A DNA stretch of 10,452 nt from Geosiphon pyriformis (taxonomy: Eukaryota > Glomeromycota > Glomeromycetes > Archaeosporales > Geosiphonaceae), in assembly GCA_016748015.1 (NCBI GenBank), contig JAAOMT010000326.1, positions 107,892 to 118,343 on the forward strand. Direction: 5' to 3'. The position numbers were made by a program, and so were the translations under genes. Of the stretch, positions 7,933 through 10,452 are shown piece by piece; the first letter of the stretch is position 1; each line of letters opens with the position of its first letter. Below the pieces are notes generated by a model. That model was not told the DNA's origin. It saw only the letters and a program-made list of their open reading frames with translations, and made no database searches.

Positions 7933-8427
7933 TTTTCTGACGCTAATAGTCACACCAGTTTGTTGGACACTTATGCAGCTGCCTGGGAGATGCATTCTGG
8001 TCTGTCTCGTTCTTTTTTTTGCATATTGTAATTGTTATCGACTTGCATTTTGGATGTGACTGTCAGTACGGCTCTGTATAAAGGCTTTGTTTTCAATGAT
8101 TGGTATTACGAGTCTGTTTCTGTTTACAAGGATCCTAAAGTGGCAGTGGTTAATGTTGTGAATTTTGTACGTAAGTTTTGTCTTGCATTTTGTGATAATA
8201 TCTGGCTGGTCTGTGCAAAACACCAGGCCATTATAGAGAAGAATAAGCTGATTCCACGTGATGGTTTCATTTCTGTCACAGTTTCTGGTTTTTCTGCATG
8301 GCTTTTGGCTGGGCTGATTAGGTTGTTGGGGGTTGCTGATGCATTTGGCATCAGTTTTGGATATTGTAAGCATTGTTTGTTTTATGCTGGTGTTGATAAC
8401 ATGGCTTCTGTTCATATAAGTGCATAG

Positions 8428-8575
8428 TATTGTTCTGACTAGTCTGAGTGTTTGGTCACATGTAGCAAAGGCATGATTTGTGCCTAGTTTAGATCATTTG
8501 TATGATGTATAGCACTAGGTGGCATTTGGACTTTACTCATTAAACTTTAATAAAAAATAAAAATAAAAAAAAAAT
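8428..8575 (+). other. LINE 3' UTR and A-rich tail
   Basis: About 120 nt follow the ORF2 stop, then ACTCATTAAACTTTAATAAA and a tail of A-runs broken by T (to about 8575). AATAAA at 8549-8554 may act as a polyadenylation signal. The words CACATGTAG, GCATGA, TAGTTT and ACTCATTAAA recur in the same order in the 3' UTR of the minus-strand copy. The 3' UTR is therefore a conserved part of the family, probably bound by the reverse transcriptase. Confidence 0.8.
8481..8521 (+). promoter_or_regulatory. 3' UTR stem-loop of the LINE
   Basis: CCTAGT at 8483-8488 pairs with ACTAGG at 8514-8519 round a 25-nt loop. Two G-U pairs extend it to 8481 and 8521. The minus-strand copy has a matching stem (9020-9025 with 8988-8993 on the plus strand) with changed bases but kept pairing. 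Such 3' structures serve as reverse-transcriptase recognition sites in several LINEs; that role here is inferred. Confidence 0.6.
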
Positions 8576-8944
8576 TAATAAAATTAGTAACTAATTAATT
8601 TTAAAATATTAGTATATAAAAATAAGTTTCAAAGTAATAATTTAAAAAGTTTATGTTTTCAATATAAGTTTTATTTAAATTGATTTATAATAAAAATATT
8701 TTAGACTTAAGTAAAGATTAATTTTAACAAAAATACATTTTTATAAAAAAAAGCTTTTTTTATTATAATACTATTCTATAATTTAACATTTTTTTTGTAT
8801 TAATATTTTGGTGAACTAAAAATATATTTTGTCAAACAACAAATTATTTCTGTAAATTATAAATTATTTTAATAAACTGTTAAATATTTTGTTAAATTAT
8901 TAAATATTTTAGTAAATTTTTAATGTTATATAATTTAATATATT
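8576..8944. other. AT-rich spacer between the two LINE copies
   Basis: A/T-dominated DNA with no reading frame or RNA gene that I can support. It separates the tails of two converging elements. Its only structure is the 20-bp-period repeat at 8841-8920. The end of the second element's tail near 8944 is approximate, because both tail and spacer are AT-rich. Confidence 0.75.
8841..8920. repeat. 20-bp-period AT-rich repeat, four units
   Basis: Units at 8841, 8861, 8881 and 8901 share AAATTATTT- or TAAATATTTT-type starts and TAAATTAT-type ends (AAATTATTTCTGTAAATTAT, then TAAATATTTTGTTAAATTAT). The units differ from one another. The low-complexity base composition makes chance similarity likelier than in the 1841-2020 array. 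Confidence 0.5.
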
Positions 8945-8987
8945 ATATTTATTATTAACACATTTAATGAGTGTAGCCCAATTGCTA

Positions 8988-9025
8988 TTTAGTACATAGA
9001 ACCAAACTAAGAGGCTCAAACTAAA
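8988..9025 (-). promoter_or_regulatory. 3' UTR stem-loop of the truncated LINE
   Basis: On the minus strand TTTAGT (plus 9020-9025) pairs with ACTAAA (plus 8988-8993) round a 26-nt loop, with one extra G-U pair outside. It occupies the same place as the stem of the first element, before the same ACTCATTAAA end. Two C-G pairs there are two U-A pairs here. Confidence 0.6.
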
Positions 9026-9080
9026 CGCGACTCATGCACTTTCTACATGTGGCTAGCCATTCAGACCAAACAAGGCAACA

Positions 9081-10037
9081 CTACACACCTATAATTACTT
9101 GCACACTGCCACCCAGATCAGAAAAGAAACAATAAGGCTTCCGACAACCAAAGCTGATAGCAAAGAAATTGGCCATACCAAGCAATCTCACAACACCATC
9201 AGACAAAACCGAAGACACTCCACAAGGGAGCCCAGAAACAACACCAACATCACAGACCAGACCAGCCTTCTCCATCACCACCTGGTGGCTGGCCCTAGCC
9301 AACCATACTTTAGCACGATGTAACCCAACAATGAATTTGACATAATCAACAATCCGAGCAGCGGCCACCTTTCTATCTTCAAAAATACTGCAAGCCTCCT
9401 CATACTACTCCTCCAGCACAAACCCTTTGCACACCAAAGTGTATAGCCCGACATCAATGGAACATTGAGACAACACTTGCAACACGGCAGAAGCAGGGGA
9501 ACCACCAGCCAAAGCTGACCAACGGGCAGAAGCCTCCGCCAAAATCTCACCACAAATGCCAGACTCATGAACACAAGTAAAAGCATGGTCAGAGAACTCC
9601 ACCTCACCACAAAACAAACACAATACACTAGGGTAGCACTTATTATACAACCTCTTCCTTACCGCCACCGGCAATCTCCTGTGCACAGCCTTCATAACAT
9701 AAGTGCGAAGTGTTAAGGATGCGCGGCTAGTGAACCCAGCAAGCATATGAGAATCAGGATGCCACACTTTTGCCATAACAACCCAGTCTATGCAACCAAT
9801 TATTGTATCCGGGACCACATCACAACCAGGCCCAGCTTCCCAACGAGCACGACAAATCAATTGAAAAATATTCCTGACAAAATGACGGGCATTACCAGAA
9901 ACAGTGACACCCTCAGCAACCAAAAAATGTTCACGCACATTGGCACAAAGGGAAAAAGGAGACCCAGAGGCAGCCCCTGCAGCCAAGTCAGCTTTCACAT
10001 TACCAGAAATCCCAGAGTGTCCTTTCATCTTAACCAA
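9081..10037 (-). pseudogene. LINE ORF2 C-terminal fragment (RNase H end, CCHC, C-terminal domain)
   Basis: One minus-strand frame runs from the truncated RNase H end (His of KGHSGISGN, and Asp of VKAD) to TAG at 9081-9083. Recognisable blocks shared with the first copy are GNARHFVRNIF, WHPDSHM.AGFTS, the CCHC CLFCGEVEFSDHAFTC, and LLGMANFFAISFG near the end. A single premature stop, TAG at 9405-9407, follows LEE where the other copy has Trp (FNDWYYES), so it reads as TGG to TAG. There is no start codon of its own; upstream sequence reaches an in-frame TAA at 10044-10046. No product is expected. It is much less mutated than the plus-strand copy. Confidence 0.88.
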
Positions 10038-10043
10038 GATGCT

Positions 10044-10452
10044 TTAAAGGAATTAATACTTCCAACCTACCTGTAATTTACAAATTCAATTCCAAAGCAT
10101 GGATGCACTTAAATATATAAAAAGCATAGCTTAAATAAATGAAGGCTTTTGAATTCAAAATTAGCATATATTATTTTTGGTTAATAATACAACTTCTCTT
10201 CATACTTAAATTGAAAAGATTCATTTCAATTAACCAATATTATTTTGCACTATTTTTTTCTAAATACAGCATTATATTTTCAATTAATGGATGCTGGCAT
10301 TATTAAATCTTTCAAAAACGAATATAAATGTTTATATTGTCAATATATTTTACATCAATTTGAACAAAAAATTAATATTGAACAGTTAAGTAATATAATA
10401 TATAGTTTTATCTAATATTAATTTATTTTTTAGAAATAAATTAAACATAAAA
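10044..10452. other. AT-rich spacer, no gene seen
   Basis: AT-rich flank beyond the truncation point of the minus-strand LINE. The first 30-40 nt are somewhat less AT-rich and may be residual element too diverged to align by eye. I see no reading frame, RNA gene or repeat. Confidence 0.7.

Larger units (their letters stand above)
3739..8427 (+). pseudogene. LINE ORF2 polyprotein (endonuclease-RT-RNase H), 15 premature stops, no frameshift
   Basis: One frame carries the whole protein, 1563 codons including the terminal TAG at 8425. Domains in order: AP-like endonuclease (about 3760-4430), linker, reverse transcriptase (about 5250-6270), connector, RNase H (about 7130-7530) and a C-terminal CCHC (7885-7932). 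Premature stops are at 3754, 4117, 4495, 4600, 5143, 5335, 5542, 5680, 5872, 6178, 6658, 6934, 7411, 7846 and 8029 (ten TAG, four TGA, one TAA). Most are explained by one transition at a Gln, Trp or Arg codon. Two can be read from the second copy in this window: 7846 (Arg) and 8029 (CAA, Gln). Missense changes also hit conserved sites. The intact enzyme would nick target DNA and copy the element RNA into it. No active product is expected. Confidence 0.93.
726..8575 (+). mobile_element. nearly full-length, inactivated two-ORF LINE (non-LTR retrotransposon)
   Basis: The order is 5' UTR, ORF1 with a CCHC knuckle, ORF2 with AP-like endonuclease, reverse transcriptase, RNase H and C-terminal CCHC, a short 3' UTR and an A-rich tail. 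There are no long terminal repeats, so this is a LINE that would move by target-primed reverse transcription. The domain set resembles the Tad/I group of RNase H-bearing LINEs; the clade call is an inference. Without the 1.07-kb insertion the element would be about 6.8 kb. The 5' boundary is approximate, because A-rich sequence at 713-731 resembles the tail at 8549-8574 and hides any target-site duplication. Eighteen premature stops, a single-base deletion and the insertion make it non-autonomous. Confidence 0.93.
8945..10043 (-). mobile_element. 5'-truncated LINE, related subfamily, inverted to the first
   Basis: Read on the minus strand, this copy starts within RNase H (VKMKGHSGISGN), runs through the CCHC motif and C-terminal domain to a stop at 9081, then a 3' UTR ending in CTCATTAAA (8963-8971) and an AT-rich tail. 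Its protein matches the C-terminal third of the plus-strand ORF2 at roughly half of positions by eye, so it is a different subfamily rather than a recent duplicate. Loss of everything upstream of the end of RNase H is the usual result of incomplete reverse transcription in LINEs. It keeps more CpG than the first copy. Confidence 0.88.

Noticed and set aside
3739-8427. Stop-codon reassignment or readthrough explaining the in-frame stops
   Set aside because: TAG, TGA and TAA all occur, at positions assigned to Gln, Trp and Arg, and the second copy uses sense codons at two of the sites. No single reassignment fits.
3739-8427. A-to-I RNA editing restoring the frame
   Set aside because: It could turn UAG or UGA into UGG at Trp sites but cannot restore the Gln and Arg sites, so the frame would stay broken.

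Overview
This looks like a gene-poor, repeat-rich stretch of a eukaryotic nuclear genome, most likely an arbuscular mycorrhizal fungus (Glomeromycotina, Rhizophagus-like). The reasons are extremely AT-rich flanks, no bacterial gene organisation, and a two-ORF non-LTR retrotransposon (LINE) whose proteins resemble a family I recall from such genomes. The organism call is an inference. I see no intact host gene, no RNA gene and no CRISPR array.

Layout: 1-725 is AT-rich spacer. About 726-8575 (+) is a nearly full-length LINE. It has a 5' UTR with a 14-bp hairpin, ORF1 (867-3742; basic N-terminus, CCHC zinc knuckle, leucine heptads), ORF2 (3739-8427; AP-like endonuclease, reverse transcriptase, RNase H, C-terminal CCHC), a 3' UTR and an A-rich tail. 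ORF1 is split by a foreign insertion of about 1.07 kb (1006-2073) carrying a 10/20-bp minisatellite. About 8576-8944 is AT-rich spacer with a second 20-bp-period repeat. About 8945-10037 (-) is a 5'-truncated LINE of a related subfamily, tail to tail with the first. From 10038 to 10452 is AT-rich spacer.

The large element is dead, but in an unusual way. ORF2 stays in one frame over 4.69 kb with no indel yet contains 15 premature stops. ORF1 has three stops, one single-base deletion and the large insertion. Most stops read as C-to-T or G-to-A changes at Gln, Arg or Trp codons, and CpG is strongly depleted. This points to cytosine deamination on both strands rather than ordinary indel-driven decay.

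Two features bear on how the family worked. ORF1 stop and ORF2 start overlap as ATGA (3739-3742), which suggests coupled translation. The two copies also share a 3' UTR stem-loop whose pairing is kept by paired changes (CC/GG in one, TT/AA in the other), a candidate reverse-transcriptase recognition structure.
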